From Brevibacillus brevis (GTDB lineage: Bacteria > Bacillota > Bacilli > Brevibacillales > Brevibacillaceae): a stretch of 64,000 nt of DNA. Shown here one piece after another: positions 19,883 to 26,460 of the stretch. Under the pieces are notes generated by a model, which ran no database searches, was not told the origin of the DNA, and saw only the letters and a list, made by a program, of their open reading frames with translations. Location of the stretch: assembly GCF_022026395.1 (NCBI RefSeq), contig NZ_CP041767.1, forward strand, positions 3,690,501-3,754,500, in the 5' to 3' direction. The position numbers and the translations under genes are program-made. Positions within the stretch are counted from its first letter, which is position 1; each line of letters starts with the position of its first letter.

Positions 19883-20053
19883 ATGGAGGAAGCCAGTCGT
19901 TTACGCGAAAAAATCCTTCGACTAGAGGCTGAGCTAGAGCACTCTAAACAACAATTGCGACTCATTCAACAGGATTGCAGTCACGTCTATATCGAAACGC
20001 CACTTACGCGTACATGCTCCAAGTGCCTGCAATCCGAAAGCCTCTATTATTAA
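19883..20053 (+). CDS. Small coiled-coil and CxxC protein after thiC
   Basis: A 56-residue product beginning MEEASRLREKILRLEAELEH: an amphipathic, coiled-coil-like N-terminal half, then a short C-terminal zinc-ribbon-like part with Cys near residue 32 and CSKC near 45. An AAGGGGG site precedes the ATG by 7 bases. It begins 15 bases after the thiC stop and ends just before a terminator, so it is probably co-transcribed with thiC under TPP control. I do not recognise a named family. Confidence 0.72.
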   Translation: MEEASRLREKILRLEAELEHSKQQLRLIQQDCSHVYIETPLTRTCSKCLQSESLYY

Positions 20054-20057
20054 ATAG

Positions 20058-20098
20058 AAAAAGGTCGAAATCCTTTTGGAGGATCTCGACCTTTTTTT
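20058..20098 (+). terminator. Terminator after the thiC operon
   Basis: Stem AAAGGTCGA with TCGACCTTT plus an inner ATCC/GGAT pair, followed by a run of seven T. It ends the thiC-small ORF transcript and faces the convergent DUF1904 gene. Confidence 0.88.
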
Positions 20099-20103
20099 CT
20101 TGC

Positions 20104-20433
20104 TTATTTCGCCATTCCGACTTGCAACGGAAGTCCTTCTTTATAATAGAGAGTGGGCGATAACAGGATGAAGAAAATATGGACTTGCAAAAAGCCTTGC
20201 TTCTTCAAAATGCCGTGGACGGCGTTTGCAATCGCATCATGTTGCTTTTGTTCACGGGGAAACATCATGATCTCTACAGACAAAGGACTGTTCGTTAGTT
20301 GCTCTACCTGAAGCAGCTCCAATTTCACCTTTTCTTGAGCTACCTCAGCAATTTTGGAAAACTCTTCTATAAGAATCTGAGAAATGGGCTCTATGTCTTG
20401 CTTCGCAAAGCCTTTAAACCGAAGAAACGGCAA
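20104..20433 (-). CDS. DUF1904 family protein
   Basis: A 109-residue protein resembling the DUF1904 family, a tautomerase-like small fold with no known activity. Conserved features include MPFLRFKGF at the start, VEIMMFPREQKQHD in the middle and HIFFILLSPTLYYKEG near the end. The TTG start at 20433 gives the family opening MPFLRF and is preceded by GAAGGAA five bases upstream. It is monocistronic, convergent with the thiC operon. Confidence 0.8.
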   Translation of the reverse strand: MPFLRFKGFAKQDIEPISQILIEEFSKIAEVAQEKVKLELLQVEQLTNSPLSVEIMMFPREQKQHDAIANAVHGILKKQGFLQVHIFFILLSPTLYYKEGLPLQVGMAK

Positions 20434-20519
20434 GTCAATTCCTTCTTTCGTAAATGAGTTCGCACAGTCATTATAAACAAGTCTCTAATTGTATATCAAC
20501 GAAAAAAGGATTAAAGAAA

Positions 20520-20693
20520 GTGAACAACAAACATTCCCAACTGGGGCGAGGGACACAAAGAGGGCCATATCAGAGAGCAGCTCCCTTCCATGAGGTGTGG
20601 TGGACGTACCACGGAAGGAGGAAGCAGCTCAACCAGATACAGCCCAACCCGCTAACCCAGTTACTTTATACAGGTAGTATAGCTCGAATTTAA
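20520..20693 (+). CDS. Small basic hypothetical protein
   Basis: GTG-started frame of 57 residues with a recognisable order of NNKHSQLGRGTQRGPYQRA, an aromatic core FHEVWWTYHGRRKQ and a C-terminal tail. An AGGA site lies nine bases upstream. The frame could be extended to an ATG at 20454, but that start lacks a ribosome site and overlaps the promoter side of the DUF1904 gene. No family was recognised. The reconstructed pre-insertion terminator lies about 100 bases downstream, which fits a short transcription unit. Confidence 0.45.
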   Translation: MNNKHSQLGRGTQRGPYQRAAPFHEVWWTYHGRRKQLNQIQPNPLTQLLYTGSIARI

Positions 20694-20789
20694 TACTTAA
20701 TCAATAAAAAAGTTTCGTAAAATTCTAACAGGAATGCATCCCCCAGTTCCACATACATAGGATGATAAACACAAAGAAGCAATATTAAA

Positions 20790-20814
20790 AACATCCCACT
20801 ATTTATGGGATGTT
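20790..20814. repeat. Left copy of the 25-bp flanking repeat (terminator hairpin)
   Basis: The 25 bases form a 9-bp perfect stem AACATCCCA with a 7-base loop and are identical to 22368-22392. An A-run lies on the outer side of this copy. It is read as the left target-site duplication of the IS element; the original target was a bidirectional terminator. Confidence 0.85.
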
Positions 20815-20898
20815 CAGACTGAAGAGAAACCCCCATTTTGGGGATTTCTTTTTGGTATTGTTCCAGCACGAAGTGCTGAAAAAGAGGATAGCCTGCAC

Positions 20899-21669
20899 CT
20901 AACTTGCTTTCGCTAGGTGTAGTGCTATCTTTTTAATGTTTTGAACTGTTGCTGTCATCAATACCTGCTCTTGGACATTTTCACGTCCGCGTAACCTACA
21001 ATAGCGAAGCCCATGCAGTTCTTTAGCATCTGCAAAGCTTCGCTCTATGGTTTGGTATCTTAATCTATACAAATATTTCCCTGATTTACTTAAACGGTTC
21101 TGTCGAACCCATTCCTTACTCTCTTCCCAAACGTGCCTGCTTATCACCTTTTGGTGATTTTTAGATCGGGTACACTCAGTAAGCCTTGGACAAGTTTTAC
21201 AAATTTCTTTATTGGACTTATACATCCTGTATCCGTTTCGATCAGTAGTCGAATAAGTAAGCTTATGTTTTTGAGGGCATATGTACACATCGGACTCCAG
21301 AGCATATTTAAAACGCCATTTAGCAAAAAGGCCTTTAACAGGTGTAAAGGCACGATGACCGATGACAGCAAATACATTTATATCGTGAAGTGCCTTGCAG
21401 ATTGGAGTAGTTAAGTAACCAGCATCTAATGCAATTGCTTCAATTGTATCCTTAAACCCAAACTTCTCGATTTGGAGATTCAGCCTATCTATGTAAGGAA
21501 CGGAATCATGGACATTGCCAGCAGTGACATGGACATCGGTAATAATATTGTACTTATGATCGACGGTCCGGTGATCGAGATAGAAAAAGCCTTCGGGCTT
21601 GCTGTCTCGAACCATGTAGCCACTTTCTGGATCAGTAGTACTCACCTTGATTTCCTTTTCTTCCTTCAC
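20899..21669 (-). CDS. IS1182-like transposase, C-terminal frame
   Basis: This 256-residue frame carries the second catalytic Asp (EAIALDAGYLTTP), a zinc-type Cys cluster (CKTCPRLTEC) and the catalytic Glu in RYQTIERSFADAKELHG. It opens KVSTTDPESGYMVRDSKPEG, the usual mid-protein stretch of IS1182 transposases. GTG 21669 is not a likely independent start. The frame lies -1 relative to the upstream part and can be joined to it at 21690-21696. Without that fusion the protein lacks the first Asp and cannot be a complete transposase. Confidence 0.85.
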   Translation of the reverse strand: MKEEKEIKVSTTDPESGYMVRDSKPEGFFYLDHRTVDHKYNIITDVHVTAGNVHDSVPYIDRLNLQIEKFGFKDTIEAIALDAGYLTTPICKALHDINVFAVIGHRAFTPVKGLFAKWRFKYALESDVYICPQKHKLTYSTTDRNGYRMYKSNKEICKTCPRLTECTRSKNHQKVISRHVWEESKEWVRQNRLSKSGKYLYRLRYQTIERSFADAKELHGLRYCRLRGRENVQEQVLMTATVQNIKKIALHLAKAS

Positions 21670-21683
21670 ACCCTCTCTAGGCT

Positions 21684-22259
21684 TTAATCCTTTTTTCCAT
21701 GTACTTCGCGGTCTTCATTAATTGCTGCCTCTAAATCTTTGAGATAGGCACGACTCGTTTTCTCGATGACATGCTTCTTAAATTTTCGTTTATTCGCATT
21801 TGCTTTAAGATGCGTGGAATCACTTATCAATACACGTCCAGCGACCATTCGATGCTGAATCGCCAAACGCACAATTTCATCAAAAATCTCCTGAAAAACA
21901 TTTGTATTTTTAAAACGGGTTCGACGATTCCAACTGATTGTTGTGTGATCTGGAACTCGATCTGTTAAAGAAAGGCCAAGAAACCAACGGTAGGCGATAT
22001 TAGTCTGGATTTCTTTTTCGAGCTGCCTCTCTGAGCGGATACCGTAAAGGTATCCAATGAAAATCATTTTAAATAAAACAATAGGATCAATGGAAGGTCT
22101 ACCGTTATCCTCGCAATAATATTGACGTACTTTTTCTCGGATGAAAGAGAAATCTATATGTTTTTGGATGACCCTTAATAAATGGTCCTCTGGGACCAAT
22201 TCATCGAGGCACACAAATTCGTAATGCATTTGCGGATTTTTATCATTGGAGGAAAGCAC
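21684..22259 (-). CDS. IS1182-like transposase, N-terminal frame
   Basis: This frame gives about 191 residues: the IS1182 N-terminal domain (NPQMHYEFVCLDELVPEDH, PSIDPIVLFKMIFIGYLYG) and the first catalytic Asp in GRVLISDSTHLKANANK. The GTG at 22259 (MLSSNDK) follows AGGTGAT, a typical start of the family; an upstream GTG at 22268 is the alternative. It stops with TAA at 21684 just after an A-rich stretch, GGAAAAAAGGAT, which contains the heptamer A AAA AAG in the zero frame (21690-21696). Confidence 0.85.
   Translation of the reverse strand: MLSSNDKNPQMHYEFVCLDELVPEDHLLRVIQKHIDFSFIREKVRQYYCEDNGRPSIDPIVLFKMIFIGYLYGIRSERQLEKEIQTNIAYRWFLGLSLTDRVPDHTTISWNRRTRFKNTNVFQEIFDEIVRLAIQHRMVAGRVLISDSTHLKANANKRKFKKHVIEKTSRAYLKDLEAAINEDREVHGKKD
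21690..21696 (-). promoter_or_regulatory. Slippery heptamer A AAA AAG for -1 frameshift
   Basis: In the frame of the upstream ORF the bases read A AAA AAG, the canonical bacterial -1 slippery heptamer. A -1 shift continues into the downstream frame without a stop, and the next stop in the zero frame is four bases further on. No obvious upstream Shine-Dalgarno-like stimulator or downstream stem was seen, so a spontaneous one-base indel in the A-run remains possible. Confidence 0.5.
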
Positions 22260-22367
22260 AATTATCACCTACTGTTAAATGTAATTATAAGAATTATAAC
22301 AAATTAACGCGGTGTCGCTTTAAAATTAAGTGAAACAAAAATGGCTGTCGACTTTCTCGACAGCCTG

Positions 22368-22392
22368 AACATCCCACTATTTATGGGATGTT
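22368..22392. repeat. Right copy of the 25-bp flanking repeat (terminator hairpin)
   Basis: Identical to 20790-20814. On the plus strand it is followed by TTTTTTG, so it is a working-looking intrinsic terminator. Read with the left copy, it shows that the IS inserted into, and duplicated, a whole hairpin. Confidence 0.85.
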
Positions 22393-22419
22393 TTTTGTTC
22401 TGTGTTGCACCAAGAGACT

Positions 22420-23355
22420 CTACTCCAATACACAGTAATCAACAGGTACATCAACAACTGCTTGAATACTCGGTTGCCGCAACGTATAGCCTTCTGTCCA
22501 TTCCGCGAATTGTACCTTAACCGTGACAGTTGGTCTTAACCACACAGCACTCTTGAACCTTGCTGGGGTATTTACAAATGGCATATCATTTTGTATCAAA
22601 GGTACAATCTTTTCCGTCAAGGCCATCCAGTCATTTCGAGTTAATTTGCCTGTTCCTGCGTGGCCTATATAAAATAGGCGCCCTTCCAGATCATACAGCC
22701 CTAACAAGAGGGAATTCACAACGTTATCACGCAGCGTAACCCCCCCAACGACAGCTATGGTGTCACGATAGTATTTTTTCTTTTGCCATTGCTTCTCTTT
22801 CCCACCAATGACATATTTGCTGTTTAGATTCTTCATAACTATGCCTTCCATACCGTGCTGCTTAATGATCTCATACATAGCATTTCCATTATCATGACCA
22901 TCAACCAATTGTACATGGTCATTGGGAATAATGATTTCTTGTAATAAGTTGATACGTTCGCTCAATGTAAGATCGATTTTCCACTCATTATTTGTAAATA
23001 TGACATCAAAGATCATATAGGTAATAGGGACAGCCTTCTGTGCCTGGCTGACTTTCTCCAATCGTCTAATCCCATCCCGCCGCATCACTTCATGAAATGA
23101 CGGTTTTCCGTCAGTTCCTAATGCAATCACTTCTCCATCTAAGATCACCGAGCGAGCATTGCAATATGTCTGTATGTGAGCTAACTCTGGGTATTGGTGG
23201 GTCCGCTCATTTATTCTCCGATTGTATAAACGAGTTCCCTGTCCATCAAAGTAAGTCAGGATTCGAACCCCATCCCATTTAACTTGGGCAATCCACTCGT
23301 CCCCTTGGGGTATATTCTCACAGCTTATTGGCTCCATAGGTATAATTGGATTCAT
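22420..23355 (-). CDS. ligD: ATP-dependent DNA ligase (LigD ligase domain)
   Basis: A 311-residue stand-alone ligase module of the NHEJ type. Motif I with the adenylated Lys is VKWDGVRIL near residue 26, the YNRR motif follows, and DGEVIAL (motif III) is near residue 75; the later EGIVMKN (motif IV) and WQKKKYY (motif V) complete the nucleotidyltransferase, with an OB domain in the C-terminal third. In B. subtilis the ligase and polymerase are fused in one LigD; here the polymerase part is a separate gene at 28206, on the other side of the ger operon. Ku is at 15702. The start has an AGGTGAAAG site. Confidence 0.93.
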   Translation of the reverse strand: MNPIIPMEPISCENIPQGDEWIAQVKWDGVRILTYFDGQGTRLYNRRINERTHQYPELAHIQTYCNARSVILDGEVIALGTDGKPSFHEVMRRDGIRRLEKVSQAQKAVPITYMIFDVIFTNNEWKIDLTLSERINLLQEIIIPNDHVQLVDGHDNGNAMYEIIKQHGMEGIVMKNLNSKYVIGGKEKQWQKKKYYRDTIAVVGGVTLRDNVVNSLLLGLYDLEGRLFYIGHAGTGKLTRNDWMALTEKIVPLIQNDMPFVNTPARFKSAVWLRPTVTVKVQFAEWTEGYTLRQPSIQAVVDVPVDYCVLE

Positions 23356-23540
23356 CTTTCACCTCAGAAAAGGGAAATGTAGTATGGATCTTATACTCTT
23401 CTTTATGGGAGTTTTTGTTGTGCTTCATACCAAATTCAATTGTTGCAAATAACAAAAAAGCGTGCAACATCATTACATAGGCACGCTTTTTCTCAAATAT
23501 TTTTAGCTGGTTTACTCTATTTTTACTTTGCTTCCGTCGT
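23356..23540. other. Intergenic region before the ligase gene
   Basis: No gene supported. It contains a clear hairpin with flanking A and T runs (listed as a terminator) and otherwise AT-rich DNA in which the promoter of the ligase gene presumably lies; I could not choose hexamers. Confidence 0.5.
23452..23493. terminator. Terminator hairpin between ger operon and ligase gene
   Basis: AAAAAAGCGTGC pairs with GCACGCTTTTT around a 15-base loop; A-run and T-run on both sides make it active in either direction. On the minus strand it would end read-through from the ger operon before ligD. Confidence 0.8.
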
Positions 23541-23697
23541 TTATAAGCGTTTGTCCCTTACATAATGCTTGCCAATAGCACGATAACCGTGGTAAATACT
23601 TTCATTTTTATATGAAGGCTGGCGCGCTTTCACGGAAAGAATCCAGCCCCTCGTCAGTGTGTTTTGGAGTAAGGAACCCCTTGACTTTTGACCTCAT
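23541..23697 (-). pseudogene. Possible small gene behind gerAB broken by a one-base shift
   Basis: Directly after gerAB, an ATG at 23697 overlaps its stop as ATGA and reads MRSKVKGFLTPKHTDEGLD, then SFRES, to a stop at 23608. Just before that stop a second frame takes over, reading QPSYKNESIYHGYRAIGKHY and then VRDKRL, to a stop at 23541. The combined span is 157 bases, one more than a multiple of three, as expected for a single-base insertion near 23625. Both halves are hydrophilic and look protein-like. No family was recognised, so this is a candidate only; the two frames may also be chance. Confidence 0.3.
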
Positions 23698-25052
23698 TGT
23701 CGAAACGACCCAGCCTGTTTTGTTCTCCCCAGCCTTTGCTTGCCATGATTAAGGGCCTGCATTTCCCCGTAGCTTGTCAACAGCGCTATCAGTAAGAGGA
23801 CAATGTAGACAACAGCGGTCGCTCCCCCACCTATCGCTGATTTATCCTTAAAAAAGTCCCCAACCAATATCACGATCACACAACCACTTAAACAGACTGT
23901 CGTGGTCCATACCATGGACCTGTAAAATCGATAAAGCTTCGTTCCTTCGGGAATGAGGCTTTGCTCTCTTCCTTTATTCTTTCGCCTTACATGAACAAGC
24001 AAAAAGAGCGCCAGCGGCAATTGAAAGACGAGCACGATCAACGGCAAGCTATAGCTAATAAATTGATCGATATGTGCTATATTTGGAAACGCGAATATGG
24101 ACGATACAACGATAAACCATCCACACGGTGCATTGAGTGTATTGTAATGCCTCTGTCCCCCAAACGATCCCACCCCCACTAAAAACGCCAAGTAAGCGAC
24201 TATGACTTTAATTGTGAAAGCAGGAAACCAAACACTAAAGAGGATCATTTCGACCCTGTCCAGAAAATCTGTGATGTGAATTTGCTGGACGAGAATATAG
24301 ATAGGGAAATTCAGTCGACCGGCGATAATGTAGCCCATCACCCCGAGCAAAACGAGCAACATAATCGTCGTTCCAAAACCAACAATAATGACCCCGTGCT
24401 TCATCGCAGCATAAAATAGCCGCGGCTCTACAATGGCATGTAAGAATGCCCCAATGAGAAATACATCACCATATACACCCACTGGAAAAAAGTTGCTGAT
24501 CACGATCCGATCCAATCTATTCGTTAAAATTGGTTCCAATCGCTCTACGTTGTATTCATTCATTAGCAGGAAATATAACGAAATGCACATGAGGAAATAA
24601 AGAGGAAAATAAAGCTCATTTACTCGCGCCGCCACCTCAAGGCTCGTTTTACCATAGTACATTATCAGTAGGACGAAGACGAGTAAGATGACCTCCAATG
24701 GCGTGTTTGGCAATAACGAGATATGTAAAAAATCAGCAGCCCCTTTAATATCGATCGCCAGGATGATCCAAATATAAAACAAAATGAGTAGATTGACAGC
24801 TCCACCAATCCACTTCCCGCCAATAATAAATAAAATTTCAAAGATATTCTTCCCAGGGTAGGCCTCCACCAGCCCACTCAAAACGTAGGCGACAAAAATC
24901 GCATAAAAGATGGGGAAAATTTGAGAGAACCAACCATCCATCCTCGCTACCTGAACGACAGACCGCAAGAAACCGATCATCATCCCTGTCATCAAGACAC
25001 TGCCGACGAGCCAGGCAATTTGCCGATGATTGACAACTTGCTTGTGAATCAT
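23694..25052 (-). CDS. Germinant receptor B subunit (GerAB/GerKB-like permease)
   Basis: Integral membrane subunit of a GerA-type receptor, of the amino-acid permease superfamily, which binds germinant in the spore inner membrane. The 452-residue protein has about eleven hydrophobic segments starting near residue 14 (AWLVGSVLMTGMMIGF). Its opening QVVNHRQIAWLVGSVLMTGM is typical. It is some 85 residues longer than the roughly 365 usual, with extra hydrophobic sequence at the C-terminus (residues 385-440). It is the last gene of the A-C-D-B operon; a small candidate ORF is coupled behind it. Confidence 0.9.
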   Translation of the reverse strand: MIHKQVVNHRQIAWLVGSVLMTGMMIGFLRSVVQVARMDGWFSQIFPIFYAIFVAYVLSGLVEAYPGKNIFEILFIIGGKWIGGAVNLLILFYIWIILAIDIKGAADFLHISLLPNTPLEVILLVFVLLIMYYGKTSLEVAARVNELYFPLYFLMCISLYFLLMNEYNVERLEPILTNRLDRIVISNFFPVGVYGDVFLIGAFLHAIVEPRLFYAAMKHGVIIVGFGTTIMLLVLLGVMGYIIAGRLNFPIYILVQQIHITDFLDRVEMILFSVWFPAFTIKVIVAYLAFLVGVGSFGGQRHYNTLNAPCGWFIVVSSIFAFPNIAHIDQFISYSLPLIVLVFQLPLALFLLVHVRRKNKGREQSLIPEGTKLYRFYRSMVWTTTVCLSGCVIVILVGDFFKDKSAIGGGATAVVYIVLLLIALLTSYGEMQALNHGKQRLGRTKQAGSFRQ

Positions 25053-25064
25053 ACTTGGTCCTCC

Positions 25065-25301
25065 TTATACGAACTGATCCACCCACCACTTCACATGGGG
25101 AGAGAAAATGTTCATGATGTTACTCGTGGGTAGGATTTGATAATACTGGAATTGCAAAGCGATCAGATAAACAATGGTTAGGGTGTAAAAAATAACAATG
25201 ACTCGTTGCTGTCTTCCATCTATGCCTTTTCGCTTCAGGATGAATTCTCCAATGGAATGTAACAGCATGAAGACAAAAAAAACCAGAAATATTCTATTCA
25301 T
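25065..25301 (-). CDS. Small germinant receptor D subunit
   Basis: A 78-residue protein with two hydrophobic helices (residues 3-21, IFLVFFVFMLLHSIGEF, and about 33-54, VIVIFYTLTIVYLIALQF). Small two-helix D subunits are known in or beside ger operons of Bacillus and modulate receptor function. I start at ATG 25301 because AAAGGTGA is eight bases upstream; an earlier GTG at 25313 has poor spacing. The frame overlaps the end of gerAC by 8 bases, so the two are coupled. Confidence 0.75.
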   Translation of the reverse strand: MNRIFLVFFVFMLLHSIGEFILKRKGIDGRQQRVIVIFYTLTIVYLIALQFQYYQILPTSNIMNIFSPHVKWWVDQFV

Positions 25302-26460
25302 GATCATCTTCACCTTTGGTTATATTCTTCGTTGTCTGTCCGAAATTGACCACGTTCACTTTGGATCGTATTTCGTATGTGATTTTCGGAAGTTCCTTAT
25401 ACCACCTGTTCCGATATCGGTCCCGCCACTCTCGCGGATAATTCCTTGACAACGCGATTCCTAACCCGATGAAGTCTGATTGTTTCTTTTGGATCGTTTG
25501 CATCATGTGGTTCACACCGTTATTGATTTGCTCGACGAGCTTCGCTTCCAGCATTCGAATATTTTTCTCTTCCTCGAGATCGAGGTTTGACTGATTCTCC
25601 ACCACAACGGCAGAAGTGTATAAGTCAATTTTGAAATGGATGTGGTCCTTCCTAATCACAGGCTTGATATTCGCCCTTCCTTTCGAAAGAGTTATCGTAA
25701 GCCGTTCATGCTTGGTAAGGGGCAGCACAATAGAAAACGGTGTAAATTCGCGTTGGAACAATCGCAAGCCGAGCAGCTCTTTGGGCTTCGCGATGGTTAC
25801 GAGCTTGTCTTGTCGAAATAACCCTACCCCCGTCGCCTCTATTTCTTTTGACTTTCCTTTCGGATGGGAATCCACAGCCGCTAGAACGGGTAAGATGGCA
25901 TCAACCCCTGGTGTACCGAGCATCTGGGCCACATCCTTCAACGTTACACTAATGCCCCCCATCTTGACCAACTCACGCATCGCTTCTCCTGAAAAACGTT
26001 CAAATTGCGGCTGTGCGGTTAGTAATTCGATTGCTTTGCCTTTTGTCATGACAATGTATGCTGTCAGTCTGTTTTCCGGAAAGCGTGCCACAATATCGAG
26101 CACATCCGACATTCCGTCCTTCGCCAGTTCTTCGCCTATCACGATCATCCGGTGATGGGAGTAGTAAATTCTCCGAGACATTCTTGCTTGGATCAAGCCA
26201 TTTGCTTCCCGAATTGTCCTGCCCACTGCGGAATCAACGTAATAACTCTTATCACCACTCGTCCCCCCACCCCCTCCAGACTGTGCGCCTAGGCTGCTGA
26301 CCAGGGGGACCTGAATGGAGAACCGATACCTTCCGTCTGGTTCCTTATCCATCGCCATTGCAATGACGATAGCCATGTCATTTACTTCGCGCCGATCCCA
26401 ACAACCAGAAATCAGGAACATGCAGAGCGACACCACCAATATGCGGGTCACAGCCTTCAC
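25294..26460 (-). CDS. Germinant receptor C subunit (GerAC-like lipoprotein)
   Basis: A 388-residue lipoprotein of the receptor, displayed on the outer face of the spore inner membrane. The signal peptide ends LISGCWDRREVNDMAIVIAM, with the lipidated Cys at residue 20 and the hallmark CWDRREVND motif of GerAC proteins. The C-terminal half (RANIKPVIRKDHIHFKID) belongs to the conserved structural domains. It is coupled to gerAA by a 4-base ATGA overlap, and to the D subunit by an 8-base overlap. The lgt gene needed for its lipidation is a few kilobases away. Confidence 0.94.
   Translation of the reverse strand: MKAVTRILVVSLCMFLISGCWDRREVNDMAIVIAMAMDKEPDGRYRFSIQVPLVSSLGAQSGGGGGTSGDKSYYVDSAVGRTIREANGLIQARMSRRIYYSHHRMIVIGEELAKDGMSDVLDIVARFPENRLTAYIVMTKGKAIELLTAQPQFERFSGEAMRELVKMGGISVTLKDVAQMLGTPGVDAILPVLAAVDSHPKGKSKEIEATGVGLFRQDKLVTIAKPKELLGLRLFQREFTPFSIVLPLTKHERLTITLSKGRANIKPVIRKDHIHFKIDLYTSAVVVENQSNLDLEEEKNIRMLEAKLVEQINNGVNHMMQTIQKKQSDFIGLGIALSRNYPREWRDRYRNRWYKELPKITYEIRSKVNVVNFGQTTKNITKGEDDHE

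Larger units (their letters stand above)
20815..22367 (-). mobile_element. IS1182-like insertion sequence, 1,553 bp
   Basis: The element is bounded by imperfect inverted repeats: left 20815-20829 reads CAGACTGAAGAGAAA, right 22353-22367 reads CAGGCTGTCGAGAAA on the other strand (12 of 15 matches). It is flanked by identical 25-bp direct repeats and encodes a DDE transposase of the IS1182 type in two frames. Length, ends and variable, sometimes long, target duplications agree with that family. The coding frame breaks at a slippery A-run, so the copy is either frameshift-regulated or inactive. Confidence 0.88.

Noticed and set aside
20790..22392. 25-bp repeats as phage attachment sites or a CRISPR-like pair
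   Set aside because: Only two copies, separated by exactly one IS element with a DDE transposase and inverted ends; no integrase or spacer structure.
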